Assembly: GCA_029224785.1 (NCBI GenBank) | Contig: JAQXVF010000043.1 | Span: 1 to 64,000, forward strand | DNA: 64,000 nt | Origin: Bacillota bacterium | GTDB taxonomy: Bacteria; Bacillota; Clostridia; Oscillospirales; Oscillospiraceae | Direction of reading: 5' to 3' | Shown: piece after piece, positions 23,268 through 31,847 of the stretch | Layout of the letters: every line of letters begins with the position of its first letter | Position numbering within the stretch: the first letter of the stretch is position 1 | The notes under the pieces: generated by a model | Databases searched by the model: none | Seen by the model: the letters and a program-made list of their open reading frames with translations, nothing else | Told to the model about the DNA's origin: nothing | Program-made: the position numbers and the translations under genes

Positions 23268-24533
23268 ATGAAGAAAGTACCTTTTTTGACGTTGGAAAAA
23301 GCAAAGGAGATCATCGCCCAGATCCCGACTCCGTTCCATATTTATGACGAAGCCGGTATGCGGGCAAACGCCAGGGCACTGAAGGAAGCATTTTCCTGGA
23401 ATCCCGGCTTTAAGGAATACTTTGCGGTAAAGGCAACCCCGAATCCGTACATTCTGCAGATTCTCCATGAGGAAGGCTGCGGCTGCGACTGCGCCACCTA
23501 TGCGGAGCTGCTGCTTGCGGAGGCTGCAGGCATCACCGGAAAGGATATCATGTTCTCCTCCAATGTCACACCGGAGCTGGATATGAAGAAGGCCTATGAT
23601 ATGGGGGCCTACATCAACCTGGACGACGCCACACACGCGGAGTTTCTGGAGCGGGTGTGCGGCGGTGTTCCGGAAACGATCTGCCTGCGCTATAATCCCG
23701 GCGGTTCCTTCAGCCTGGGCAACACGATTATGGATATGCCCCGGGATGCCAAATACGGCATGACGGAGGACCAGATGGCCGGCGTGATGAACCGCCTGCA
23801 GAAGCTGGGAACCAAGCATTTCGGAATCCATGCGTTTCTTGCTTCCAACGCGGTCAGCAACGAGTATTATCCGGAGCTGGCGGCCCAGTTGTTCCGGCTG
23901 GCGGTCCGGCTCAGAAATGCCACCGGGGCACATATCAGCTTTATCAATCTTTCCGGCGGCATCGGCGTGGATTACCGTCCGGAGCAGCCTGCCTGCGACA
24001 TTGGGATCATCGGCAGGGAAGTCCACAACCGGTTTGACCAGATCCTGGTGCCCAACGGCATGGGAGACATTGCCATTTTCTCCGAGCTGGGCAGATTCAT
24101 GATGGCACCCTATGGGCATCTGGTGTCCACGGTGCTGCACCAGAAGCATATCTACCGGGAGTACATCGGACTGGATGCCTGTGCGGCCAACCTGATGCGG
24201 CCGGCAATGTACGGTTCGTATCATCACATTACCGTTCTCGGAAAAGAGGATGCGGTGCTGGATCATGTATACGATGTGACCGGCGGCCTGTGTGAGAACA
24301 ATGATAAATTTGCCATCGAGAGAAGCCTGCCGGAGATCTCGGTAGGGGATGTTGTGGTGATTCACGATACCGGTGCCCACGGCTTTTCCATGGGGTATAA
24401 CTACAACGGAAAGCTGCGTTCGGCAGAAGTGCTGCTGAAGCAGGATGGAAGCTTCCGGATGATCCGCCGGGCGGAAACTCCCATGGATTATTTCGCGACC
24501 CTGGATATCGGGGATTTTTCCTTCCACAATTGA
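23268..24533 (+). CDS. lysA: Diaminopimelate decarboxylase
   Basis: 421 residues from ATG 23268, with GGAGAAA seven bases upstream; the ATG at 23256 overlaps that site. It is a fold-III PLP enzyme: the PLP lysine is in EYFAVKATPNP, the glycine loop in NLSGGIGVDYRPE, and the dimer-active-site GLDACAANLMRPAMYGSYHHI and DTGAHGFSMGYNYNGKLRSAEVL follow. It converts meso-diaminopimelate to lysine. Control by the upstream lysine riboswitch confirms the assignment. Some homologues act on carboxynorspermidine, but the riboswitch argues against that. Confidence 0.95.
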   Translation: MKKVPFLTLEKAKEIIAQIPTPFHIYDEAGMRANARALKEAFSWNPGFKEYFAVKATPNPYILQILHEEGCGCDCATYAELLLAEAAGITGKDIMFSSNVTPELDMKKAYDMGAYINLDDATHAEFLERVCGGVPETICLRYNPGGSFSLGNTIMDMPRDAKYGMTEDQMAGVMNRLQKLGTKHFGIHAFLASNAVSNEYYPELAAQLFRLAVRLRNATGAHISFINLSGGIGVDYRPEQPACDIGIIGREVHNRFDQILVPNGMGDIAIFSELGRFMMAPYGHLVSTVLHQKHIYREYIGLDACAANLMRPAMYGSYHHITVLGKEDAVLDHVYDVTGGLCENNDKFAIERSLPEISVGDVVVIHDTGAHGFSMGYNYNGKLRSAEVLLKQDGSFRMIRRAETPMDYFATLDIGDFSFHN

Positions 24534-24543
24534 CAGAACGAGG

Positions 24544-24585
24544 AAAAGGCAGACCCATGGAAATCGCCATGTGTCTGCCTTTTTG
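24544..24585. terminator. Bidirectional terminator between lysA and TSCPD gene
   Basis: AAAAGGCAGAC (24544-24554) pairs with GTCTGCCTTTT (24573-24583), with an inner CATGG/CCATG helix; T-run on plus and AAAA/TTTT on minus. Confidence 0.85.
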
Positions 24586-24601
24586 AATGTACCGGACCGG
24601 C

Positions 24602-24853
24602 TTAAGCCTGTGCCAGAGCCTGCTTCAGCGCCTGTGCGAGCTGATCGGGGCAGGAGGTGGGCTTGCTGCCGCAGTTCACGCCCTCCACCCGGGAAATGAC
24701 TTCCTGGGCGTCCATACCTTCCACCAGCTTGCCGATGCCCTTCAGGTTGCCGTTGCAGCCGCCGATAAACTGAACGTTTTTCACCTTTCCGTCTTCCAAA
24801 TCGAAGAGAATGGTGCGGGAGCAGGTTCCTCTGGTTGCGTATTCGTAATGCAT
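24602..24853 (-). CDS. TSCPD-domain protein
   Basis: 83 residues from ATG 24853 (AAAGGATG upstream). It contains ATRGTCSRTILFDL, FIGGCNGNLKGIGKLVEGM and the name-giving KPTSCPDQLAQAL near the C-terminus, with four conserved cysteines. Members occur alone in Clostridia or fused to the end of ribonucleotide reductases, suggesting zinc or iron binding; the function of the stand-alone form is not known. It probably follows ybaK on a leftward transcript (18-bp gap). Confidence 0.85.
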   Translation of the reverse strand: MHYEYATRGTCSRTILFDLEDGKVKNVQFIGGCNGNLKGIGKLVEGMDAQEVISRVEGVNCGSKPTSCPDQLAQALKQALAQA

Positions 24854-24871
24854 ATTCAACATCCTTTCTGT

Positions 24872-25345
24872 TTATTCGATTAAATCATCCAGTGTTGCAC
24901 CGGTTAATTCTGCAAGATCCCCGGGACGGAGGATCATCTGATGGCCCCGTTCTCCGGCGGATACGGCAATGGTGTCAAAGAGCTGACAGGTCTCTTCCAT
25001 GTGGGTAGGGTACTTTTTCTTCATACCCACCGGGCTGCAGCCGCCGCGGATATATCCGGTCAGTCCCAGCAGCTCCTTGACGGCAACCAGCTCCACTTTT
25101 TTGTCGTTTGCCGCTTTTGCGGCTTTTTTCAGGTCCAGCTCGCAGCAAACCGGGATACAAAATACATGGATTCCGGTCCGGTCGCCTCTTGCCACCAGGG
25201 TCTTGAACACTTGTTCTTCGGGCATTCCCAAAGCCTGAGCCGCGTGCCGGCCGCTTAAATCTTTTTCATCGTACTCGTAGAACGCTTCCCGACAGGAAAT
25301 CCCTGCCTGCTCCACCATCCGTACGGCGTTGGTTTTGGAGGACAT
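24872..25345 (-). CDS. ybaK: Cys-tRNA(Pro) deacylase YbaK
   Basis: 157 residues from ATG 25345, preceded by AAAAGGTGATG. YbaK-type INS domain: TNAVRMVEQAGISCREAFYEYDE, LDLKKAAKAANDKKVEL, GYIRGGCSPVGMKKKYPTHM and GERGHQMILRPGDLAEL. It hydrolyses mischarged Cys-tRNA(Pro) in trans. The conserved lysine (LDLKKAA) and GxxSP loop are present. The promoter at 25362-25390 drives it. Confidence 0.94.
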   Translation of the reverse strand: MSSKTNAVRMVEQAGISCREAFYEYDEKDLSGRHAAQALGMPEEQVFKTLVARGDRTGIHVFCIPVCCELDLKKAAKAANDKKVELVAVKELLGLTGYIRGGCSPVGMKKKYPTHMEETCQLFDTIAVSAGERGHQMILRPGDLAELTGATLDDLIE

Positions 25346-25361
25346 GATCATCACCTTTTCC

Positions 25362-25390
25362 ATTATACACGATTTTCTGTTTTCTTTCAA
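25362..25390 (-). promoter_or_regulatory. Sigma-A promoter of ybaK
   Basis: Minus strand TTGAAA (25390-25385), 17-bp spacer, TATAAT (25367-25362). Confidence 0.85.
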
Positions 25391-25444
25391 GCACGAATTG
25401 TCTTCCTTTTTGTGGTTATCCTAAATGCAAAAGGAGGACAGAGT

Positions 25445-26146
25445 ATGAACAATCAAAACGCGGATCTGAAAAAGGAAGAGCGGCAGCAGGTGGTGGAGCT
25501 GGGGTCCGACCTGACCAGCGGCAAGGACGGGCGGATCTATACACTGACCATCATCGGACAGGTGGAAGGACATCAGGTTTTGCCGGAAACGGCCAAGACA
25601 ACGAAATACGAGCACGTCCTTCCGCTGCTTGCGGGTATTGAGGAAAGCGATGAGATCGACGGCCTTCTGCTGCTGCTCAACACAGTAGGCGGGGACATTG
25701 AAGCGGGACTTGCCATTGCGGAGATGATCGCCGGAATGCGAAAGCCCACCGTTTCTCTTGTGCTGGGGGGCGGCCATTCCATCGGCATCCCCCTGGCGGT
25801 GTGTACGAAAAAGTCCTTCATTACCCCCACCGCCAGTATGACGGTGCACCCGGTGCGGATGACCGGCCTGGTGGTGGGTGCGCCCCAGACCTTCCGGTAC
25901 TTCCAGCGGATCCAGGAGCAGATCACGGATTTTGTAACGGCGAATTCCAGAATTTCCAGGGAAGTATTTGAGCATTATATGATGGCGACCGGGGAAATGG
26001 CCACGGACGTGGGAACGATCTTGTACGGAAAAGAGGCGGTGGCCTCCGGCCTGATCGACCGGCTGGGGGGACTGCACGATGCCCTTTCGGCCCTGCATAA
26101 AATGATCGATAAGCGCAAGCCGGAGGGAAAGGAAGCGGAAAAATAA
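25445..26146 (+). CDS. ClpP-like (TepA-type) serine protease
   Basis: 233 residues from ATG 25445, behind AAAGGAGG. It keeps the ClpP fold: LLLLLNTVGGDIEAGLAIAEMI, then GGGHSIGIPLAV (Ser nucleophile), SMTVHPVRMTG (His) and a later DVGTILYGKEAVASGLIDRLGG. It resembles Bacillus TepA/YmfB, implicated in handling of secreted proteins or signal peptides. The N-terminal 30 residues are charged and lack a signal peptide. It lies 71 bp before a UppP-like gene and just upstream of FtsK, the TepA-FtsK neighbourhood known in Bacillus. Confidence 0.88.
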   Translation: MNNQNADLKKEERQQVVELGSDLTSGKDGRIYTLTIIGQVEGHQVLPETAKTTKYEHVLPLLAGIEESDEIDGLLLLLNTVGGDIEAGLAIAEMIAGMRKPTVSLVLGGGHSIGIPLAVCTKKSFITPTASMTVHPVRMTGLVVGAPQTFRYFQRIQEQITDFVTANSRISREVFEHYMMATGEMATDVGTILYGKEAVASGLIDRLGGLHDALSALHKMIDKRKPEGKEAEK

Positions 26147-26217
26147 AGAATTTGGGACTGGAAAAAGCACAGCGCCTGTGGTATAATAAAAAAACTTTGT
26201 TATAAGGAGGAGTAGGC

Positions 26218-27054
26218 GTGAATTTAGGTTGGCTTCGAAGCATCCTGTATGGGCTGGTGTCCGGTATCACCGAATTCCTGCCTATTTCCGGACAGGCCCA
26301 CCGAATTCTGCTGCTGCAGTTTTTTGGTTACGGGGAGGAGACGGGGCTTCTTGCCCTGATGGTCCATTTGGGCCTGATGGCTGCCCTGCTTTTGTGCATG
26401 GGAGAACGGCTGCGCGGCATTCTTCGGGAGCGGGCGATCCTTCAGGTGCCCATGCGCCGCCGCCACCGTATGCCGGATCCCCAGAAGCTGCTGGAGTGGA
26501 AGCTGCTGTGCCGGGTGATCCCATGGGTGCTGATCGGAAATCTGTTTTCTCTGCGGAAGGACGTGGTTTCCGGCGGCCTGGGAATGCTGGCGCTGCAGAT
26601 TCTGTTCCATGCGGTGATTCTGTTTCTCCCCACCCGAATGGCACAGGGCAACAAGGACTGCCGGAACATGACCCCTCTGGACTGCATCAGTGTGGGAATC
26701 GGCGGCGGGATCTCCGTGCTGCCCGGCATCTCTTCCATGGGAGCCATGACTTCCTTTGCCGCCGCATCCGGGATTGCCCGTACATACGCCGTGGACTTCT
26801 GCCTGATGCTTATGGTGCCCCTGACGGCGCTGAGGAGTCTGTTGGACGTGGCGGGTATTGTCTCCGGAGGGATGCAGATTTCCGGTTTCTCCGGAGTCCT
26901 GCAATGCCTGACAGTGGCGCTGACCGCATTCGGAGGCGGATTCCTGGGGATCCAGATCCTTCGCAGATGGGCGGAGAAATCCGATTTTCTGAATTTTGCC
27001 TATTACAGCGTGGGACTTGCGCTGTTTACCTTTATCGTATACATCATTGTTTGA
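26218..27054 (+). CDS. Divergent UppP/BacA family membrane protein
   Basis: 278 residues from GTG 26218, behind AAGGAGGAG. About eight membrane segments in the undecaprenyl-diphosphatase arrangement. The first motif reads GLVSGITEFLPISGQAHRI (residues 12-30) and the second VLPGISSMGAMTS (168-179). Compared with E. coli UppP, Glu21 and the His are kept but the first catalytic Glu is Ser15 and the SRSG arginine is lost (S-S-M-G). So phosphatase activity is doubtful, and a lipid-binding or transport role is possible. It sits between tepA-like and ftsK genes and ends 16 bp before ftsK. Confidence 0.8.
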   Translation: MNLGWLRSILYGLVSGITEFLPISGQAHRILLLQFFGYGEETGLLALMVHLGLMAALLLCMGERLRGILRERAILQVPMRRRHRMPDPQKLLEWKLLCRVIPWVLIGNLFSLRKDVVSGGLGMLALQILFHAVILFLPTRMAQGNKDCRNMTPLDCISVGIGGGISVLPGISSMGAMTSFAAASGIARTYAVDFCLMLMVPLTALRSLLDVAGIVSGGMQISGFSGVLQCLTVALTAFGGGFLGIQILRRWAEKSDFLNFAYYSVGLALFTFIVYIIV

Positions 27055-27070
27055 AAGGAGGAGACCCGGT

Positions 27071-29755
27071 ATGGCCAACGGGAAGCAGCCCACGCGGGCG
27101 GAGAAAAACACCATACGCCAGACAAAGGCCAATGCGGCAAAGAAAAAAGCGGCACAGGAAGGCAGGGAAGCCCTCCTTTCCGTCAAGGCGCTGGTCTGCA
27201 TTGTCTCCCTGGTGCTTTTTGTCCTGTTTACGGCAACCTGCCTGAATCCGGACGGAGCGCTTCTGAAGCTGATCTCCGGCCTGATGCAGGGACTTGTGGG
27301 GAAAGCGGCGTTTTATATTCTGATACCATCCCTTCTGTACCTGTTTTTCCTTTGCGCCTTTGAGGATCGGAAGGTCCTGCTCAGAGGAATCTGCCTGTTT
27401 GTGTTTGTGCTCTGCTGCGGCTGCATCTCCCACCTGTATCTGTCGGAGGGGGCGATGCCCAAAGGCTTTGCGGCGGTGAAGTATTTGTATTCCGGCGGCC
27501 CGGCGGGAAGCACCGGCGGCGTGATCTGCGGCGGCATCACCCTGCTGCTGCGGTGGCTTTGCGGAACGGCGGTGTCCTATATCATTCTGGGTGTGGCGGC
27601 GTTTTTCACGCTGCTGGCATCCTTCGGATTTACCATCCCCAGCATCATCCGCGCCATCAAGAACCGTCCCCGGGCGGACTGGGAAGAGGAGCGGAGAAAG
27701 CGCCGGGAGGAGGCTCCGGAGCCTGCCCAGGTGGTGGTGAACCACATTGCCAACAAGCGCATTGAATACGTAGAAAATCGCAGAGTGCAGCAGGAACAGG
27801 CCGGAGGGCCGAATCCGTCTCCTGCCATCCACGGACCCCGAAAGCAGAAAATGAAGGATCTGATCCGCCAGACGGATCTGCCGGAGAAACCGGAAGAGCC
27901 GGCTTGCCCGGAGTTTCCCGTTTCTTCCCGTGTGCCGTCGGAGAAAAACCGGAAACCGGAGGATGCCTCGCCCATTGTAGCTCCGATCGTGGTCCCGGAG
28001 ACGGAAGAACCGAAAAATCCTGTTGTGGAGAAAATCCTGCCGGTGTGCCCGGAGGAGCCGATTCCCGAACGGATGCCGGATCTGAAACCGGAGGAACAGC
28101 CTGCGGCGCTGCAGAAGGTGACCTCCGACGATGCTGCAGAATCTGCGGCGGAGGTGGCCAGGGAGATTGCCCAGGCGGATGCGGCGGAGAAGGTGGAATA
28201 CTGTTTCCCGCCCATTGATCTGCTGAAGCTTCCCGGCGGCGCCGCGTCGGATGGGACGGAGGAAATGCGGGAGAATTCCCGCCGCCTGAACGAGACGCTG
28301 GAAAGCTTCAAAATCGAGGCCCACATCATCAACGTCACCCGGGGCCCCAGCGTGACCCGCTATGAGGTGGAGCTGGAGAAGGGCGTTCGCCTGAACAAGC
28401 TCACCTCCTGCGCCGATGACATTGCCCTGAGTCTGGGTGCCTCCGGCGTGCGGATCGCTGCCGTGCCGGGGAAGATCTCCATCGTGGGTATCGAAGTGCC
28501 CAACCGCAGCGTGACTACGGTATCCCTGCGGGAGGTCATTGATTCCAGAGAGTTTTCCTCCGCAAAGTCCAAGTCATCCTTTGCTGTGGGCAAGGATATC
28601 GGAGGTTCCTGCATCATCGGAAACATCTCCAAGCTTCCCCATATGCTGATCGCCGGTACCACCGGATCCGGCAAATCGGTGTGCATGAATTCCATCATCA
28701 TTTCCCTTCTCTATAAGGCCAGCCCTTCGGACGTGAAGCTGATCATGGTAGACCCCAAAATGGTGGAGCTGGGAATCTATAACGGCATTCCCCATCTGCT
28801 GATTCCTGTGGTTACTGACCCGAAGAAGGCCGCAGGGTCCCTGCAGTGGGCGGTGACGGAAATGCTCCGCCGGTACAAGGCTATGTCCGATGCCGGTGTC
28901 CGGGAACTGGACTCTTACAACAGCATGATCGACAGCCAGGAGATGGAGGGAGAGCGGCTTCCGAAGATCGTGGTAATCATCGATGAGCTGGCGGATTTGA
29001 TGCTGGTGGCTGCCAAGGAAGTGGAAGAATCCATTTGCCGGATCGCCCAGATGGGCCGTGCAGCCGGCATCCACCTGATCATTGCCACCCAGCGGCCCTC
29101 TGCTGATGTGATCACCGGCCTGATGAAGGCCAATATCCCCTCCCGCATTGCCTTTTCCGTGGCCTCCGCCATGGAATCCCGAATCATTCTGGACACCCAG
29201 GGAGCGGAAAAGCTGGTGGGCAAGGGTGATATGCTGTTTTCTCCCATCGGCGCGCTGAAGCCCACCCGTGTCCAGGGCTGCTTCGTCAGCGACAGTGAGG
29301 TGGAGGCGGTGGCCTCCTATGTCAAGCAGAACTTTAAAACGGAGTACGACAGCGAGGTCATGGAGGATATCGAGCGGAAATCCGCCCAGACCGGAAATGC
29401 CAAGGACAAGAATGCCGCCGGTTCCGCCGCTGAGCCTACTGCAGACGAGTTTGCAGGGGACGAAATGCTTCCGGAAGCGGTGGATGTGATTCTGGAAACC
29501 GGACAGGCATCGGTGTCCATGCTCCAGCGGCGGCTGAAACTGGGCTATGCCCGGGCGGCACGGATCGTGGATGAGATGGAGGAGATGGGCATTGTGGGCC
29601 CGTTCATGGGCAGCAAACCCAGAACCATTCTGGTGACCAAAGAGCAGTGGCAGCAGATGCGCTCCGGCGGTGTACAGGCCGAGCAGCTTGCCGTAGAGGA
29701 GCCGGAGGATTTTGTGGACCTGGAGGATGCCTATGTGCCGGAACCTCTGGAGTAA
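27071..29755 (+). CDS. ftsK: DNA translocase FtsK/SpoIIIE
   Basis: 894 residues from ATG 27071 (AAAGGAGGAG). Residues about 30-200 hold four membrane segments, 210-430 a charged, proline-rich linker, 440-790 the RecA-like motor with Walker A GTTGSGKSVCMNS and Walker B VVIIDELADLM, and the last 80 a gamma winged helix (DVILETGQASVSMLQRRLKLGYARAARIVDEMEEMGIVGP). It pumps chromosome DNA through the division or spore septum. Dipicolinate genes nearby fit a SpoIIIE role. No gaps in the motor motifs. Confidence 0.96.
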   Translation: MANGKQPTRAEKNTIRQTKANAAKKKAAQEGREALLSVKALVCIVSLVLFVLFTATCLNPDGALLKLISGLMQGLVGKAAFYILIPSLLYLFFLCAFEDRKVLLRGICLFVFVLCCGCISHLYLSEGAMPKGFAAVKYLYSGGPAGSTGGVICGGITLLLRWLCGTAVSYIILGVAAFFTLLASFGFTIPSIIRAIKNRPRADWEEERRKRREEAPEPAQVVVNHIANKRIEYVENRRVQQEQAGGPNPSPAIHGPRKQKMKDLIRQTDLPEKPEEPACPEFPVSSRVPSEKNRKPEDASPIVAPIVVPETEEPKNPVVEKILPVCPEEPIPERMPDLKPEEQPAALQKVTSDDAAESAAEVAREIAQADAAEKVEYCFPPIDLLKLPGGAASDGTEEMRENSRRLNETLESFKIEAHIINVTRGPSVTRYEVELEKGVRLNKLTSCADDIALSLGASGVRIAAVPGKISIVGIEVPNRSVTTVSLREVIDSREFSSAKSKSSFAVGKDIGGSCIIGNISKLPHMLIAGTTGSGKSVCMNSIIISLLYKASPSDVKLIMVDPKMVELGIYNGIPHLLIPVVTDPKKAAGSLQWAVTEMLRRYKAMSDAGVRELDSYNSMIDSQEMEGERLPKIVVIIDELADLMLVAAKEVEESICRIAQMGRAAGIHLIIATQRPSADVITGLMKANIPSRIAFSVASAMESRIILDTQGAEKLVGKGDMLFSPIGALKPTRVQGCFVSDSEVEAVASYVKQNFKTEYDSEVMEDIERKSAQTGNAKDKNAAGSAAEPTADEFAGDEMLPEAVDVILETGQASVSMLQRRLKLGYARAARIVDEMEEMGIVGPFMGSKPRTILVTKEQWQQMRSGGVQAEQLAVEEPEDFVDLEDAYVPEPLE

Positions 29756-29770
29756 AACCCTTATGTGAGC

Positions 29771-29787
29771 CGTTTTCCGGGAAAACG
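29771..29787 (+). repeat. Palindrome after ftsK
   Basis: CGTTTTCC-G-GGAAAACG, 8-bp arms, 16 bp past the ftsK stop. It lacks a T-run, so it may be an attenuator or RNA end rather than a classic terminator. Confidence 0.5.
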
Positions 29788-29820
29788 TGCATAGAACACG
29801 GAAAAATATGAAAAAATTAC

Positions 29821-29849
29821 TTGATTTTCGGAAAGTTCTGTGTTACACT
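29821..29849 (+). promoter_or_regulatory. Sigma-A promoter of rplS
   Basis: TTGATT (29821-29826), 17-bp spacer, TACACT (29844-29849), about 99 bp before the rplS ATG. Confidence 0.75.
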
Positions 29850-29857
29850 ATTTTGGT

Positions 29858-29940
29858 CTGAAATCAAGGTGAGTCCTCTGCGGTTCCGGTAACCATGTCG
29901 CCGGGGGAAAAGCTGTAAGAACGCCTAATATTAAGGAGGA
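29858..29940 (+). promoter_or_regulatory. Structured rplS leader, possible L19 leader
   Basis: About 85 untranslated bases with GGTTCCGGTAACC and CGCCGGGGG pieces that can pair, ending in TAAGGAGG. Firmicutes rplS transcripts are known to carry a conserved L19 leader; I can see suitable length and position but did not establish the consensus. Confidence 0.4.
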
Positions 29941-29947
29941 CAAAGAT

Positions 29948-30289
29948 ATGGATTTGGTTAAGGCTCTGTCCAGCCAGTACATGAAGGAAGAGCTGCCCGA
30001 AATGCGGGTGGGCGACACCGTTCGTGTGCATGTACGCATTAAGGAAGGCTCCCGTGAGCGTATCCAGGTGTTCGAGGGTACCATCATTGCCCGTAAGCAT
30101 GGCGGTATCGGCGAGACCATCACTGTTCGCCGTGTTTCCTATGGCGTTGGCTGTGAGAAGGTGTTCCCTGTGCACTCTCCCCGCATTGCCGCTGTGGAGA
30201 CCGTCCGTAAGGGCAAGGTCCGCCGGGCAAAGCTGTACTATCTGCGCGACCGCTTCGGCAAGGCTGCGAAGATCAAGGAGAAGGTTTGA
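29948..30289 (+). CDS. rplS: 50S ribosomal protein L19
   Basis: 113 residues, full length. [41 protein letters not shown] and [15 protein letters not shown] are the L19 signature; it lies at the 30S-50S interface. In Bacillus it follows trmD directly, but here the pair is separated by some 13 kb, and rplS is a single-gene unit with its own promoter and terminator. Confidence 0.98.
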   Translation: MDLVKALSSQYMKEELPEMRVGDTVRVHVRIKEGSRERIQVFEGTIIARKHGGIGETITVRRVSYGVGCEKVFPVHSPRIAAVETVRKGKVRRAKLYYLRDRFGKAAKIKEKV

Positions 30290-30308
30290 TCCAAAATTTC
30301 ATAAAAAA

Positions 30309-30330
30309 AGAGGGGCGACCCTCTTTTTTT
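30309..30330 (+). terminator. rplS terminator
   Basis: AGAGGG (30309-30314), GCGA tetraloop, CCCTCT (30319-30324), followed by TTTTTT; the A-run before makes it work in both directions. Confidence 0.9.
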
Positions 30331-30394
30331 ATTGCTCTTTTTTGTGTATACTATAAAGATACGGAGTGTGTTTTTTCTGGAACGGAGGCAGGTT

Positions 30395-30982
30395 ATGGAC
30401 GGCGAAAAAGAAGAGAAATCCTCAATAAAATACAACTTGACCCTATATCTGCATGATTTATTCTATATTCTTGCTGCCTTTCTTGTGGTTTTTTTACTGC
30501 TGTTTCGGGTAGTGATCGTGTCCGGTCCTTCGATGCTCGATACGCTGCACGACGGAGACTTCCTGTTCCTTGTGGGAAATCTGCTTTACCGGGAACCCAA
30601 GCAGGGAGATGTGGTGGTTGCATCCAAGGACTCCTTTGAGGACGGAAAGCCCATTATCAAGCGCGTGATTGCCACGGAAGGACAGACGGTGGATATTGAT
30701 TTTGAGAAGGGAGTCGTCTATGTGGACGGAGTTGCCCTGTCGGAACCCTATACCAGAACGGCTACCACGCTCTGGGAGGGTACCGAATTCCCGCTGACCG
30801 TGGAAGAGGGAATGATCTTTGTGCTGGGGGACAACCGCAATGTCTCCAAGGACAGCAGGGACCCGGAGATCGGTCTGATCGACCGGCGGGAGGTGCTCGG
30901 CAAGGCGGTTTTCTGTTTTTTCCCGGGCAGGGAAAAAGGGGAGCTTGGATTTGATTTTCGCAGAATCGGGGGGATTTCCTGA
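30395..30982 (+). CDS. lepB: Type I signal peptidase
   Basis: 195 residues from ATG 30395, behind ACGGAGGCAGG. An N-terminal membrane anchor (YILAAFLVVFLLLFRVVIV, about residues 27-46) precedes the catalytic box VSGPSMLDTL (Ser nucleophile), the Lys box KPIIKRVIATEGQ and the final GDNRNVSKDSRD motif. It removes signal peptides of secreted proteins at the outer face. It ends one base before rbgA, in an operon with rnhB and yraN. Confidence 0.95.
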   Translation: MDGEKEEKSSIKYNLTLYLHDLFYILAAFLVVFLLLFRVVIVSGPSMLDTLHDGDFLFLVGNLLYREPKQGDVVVASKDSFEDGKPIIKRVIATEGQTVDIDFEKGVVYVDGVALSEPYTRTATTLWEGTEFPLTVEEGMIFVLGDNRNVSKDSRDPEIGLIDRREVLGKAVFCFFPGREKGELGFDFRRIGGIS

Positions 30983-30983
30983 T

Positions 30984-31847
30984 ATGGAGCAGATGAATAT
31001 TCAGTGGTATCCGGGTCACATGACCAAAACCCGCCGTCAGATCGAAGCGGATCTGAAGCAGGTGGATGCGGTATGCGAGATCCTGGATGCCCGGATCCCT
31101 GTGTCCAGCCGCAATCCGGATATTGACAGCATCTGCGGAAGTAAGCCCCGGATTGTGGTCCTCAATCGGATGGATTTGGCAGACCCCGCGGTAACCAAGG
31201 CTTGGTGCGCCTTTTTTCGGAGCAAGGGAATGGCTGTGATTGCCACCGACTGTAAAACCAAACGGGGCGTCAGCGAGTTCGAGCCTGCGGTGCGTCTTGC
31301 TTGCAAGGAAAAGATTCAGAGGGATGCGGCACGGGGGATGAACCGCCCGGTTCGGGTGATGGTGGTGGGGATCCCCAACGTGGGAAAATCCACTTTGATC
31401 AATCAGATCTCCGGAAGAAAGGGAGCCAAGGCGGAAAACCGTCCCGGTGTCACCCGGGGAAAGCAGTGGGTGACGGTGAACGGCGGTTTGCAGCTTCTGG
31501 ATACGCCGGGCATTCTGTGGCCCAAATTCGAGGATCCGGAAGTGGGTATGATGCTGGCTTACACCGGTGCTGTGAAGGAAGGGGTCATCGACCTGGAGGA
31601 GTTGGCCTGCCGGCTGATGCGGCTTTTGTGGACCCGGTATCCGGAGACATTGCGGCAGCGCTATGGCCTGGAAGCTCAGCCGGATGCGACAGGATATGAG
31701 CTTCTGGAGCAGGCGGGCAAAAAGCGCGGCTATCTGCTCGCCAGGGGAGAGATCCACACCGAGCGGATGGCGAAGGTGCTGGTGGATGAATTCCGAAGCG
31801 GAAAACTGGGACGGTTTTCCCTGGAAGTGCCGGAGGGACAGCCATGA
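30984..31847 (+). CDS. rbgA: Ribosome biogenesis GTPase RbgA (YlqF)
   Basis: 287 residues from ATG 30984; ATG 30993 would also match the Bacillus start (MxIQWYPGHM). It is a circularly permuted GTPase, with G4 (VVLNRMD) before G1 (GIPNVGKSTLIN) and G3 (LDTPGIL). PGVTRGKQW is the family's conserved loop. It acts late in 50S assembly. The stop overlaps the rnhB start by four bases. NRMD replaces the usual NKxD, as in many YlqF proteins. Confidence 0.96.
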   Translation: MEQMNIQWYPGHMTKTRRQIEADLKQVDAVCEILDARIPVSSRNPDIDSICGSKPRIVVLNRMDLADPAVTKAWCAFFRSKGMAVIATDCKTKRGVSEFEPAVRLACKEKIQRDAARGMNRPVRVMVVGIPNVGKSTLINQISGRKGAKAENRPGVTRGKQWVTVNGGLQLLDTPGILWPKFEDPEVGMMLAYTGAVKEGVIDLEELACRLMRLLWTRYPETLRQRYGLEAQPDATGYELLEQAGKKRGYLLARGEIHTERMAKVLVDEFRSGKLGRFSLEVPEGQP

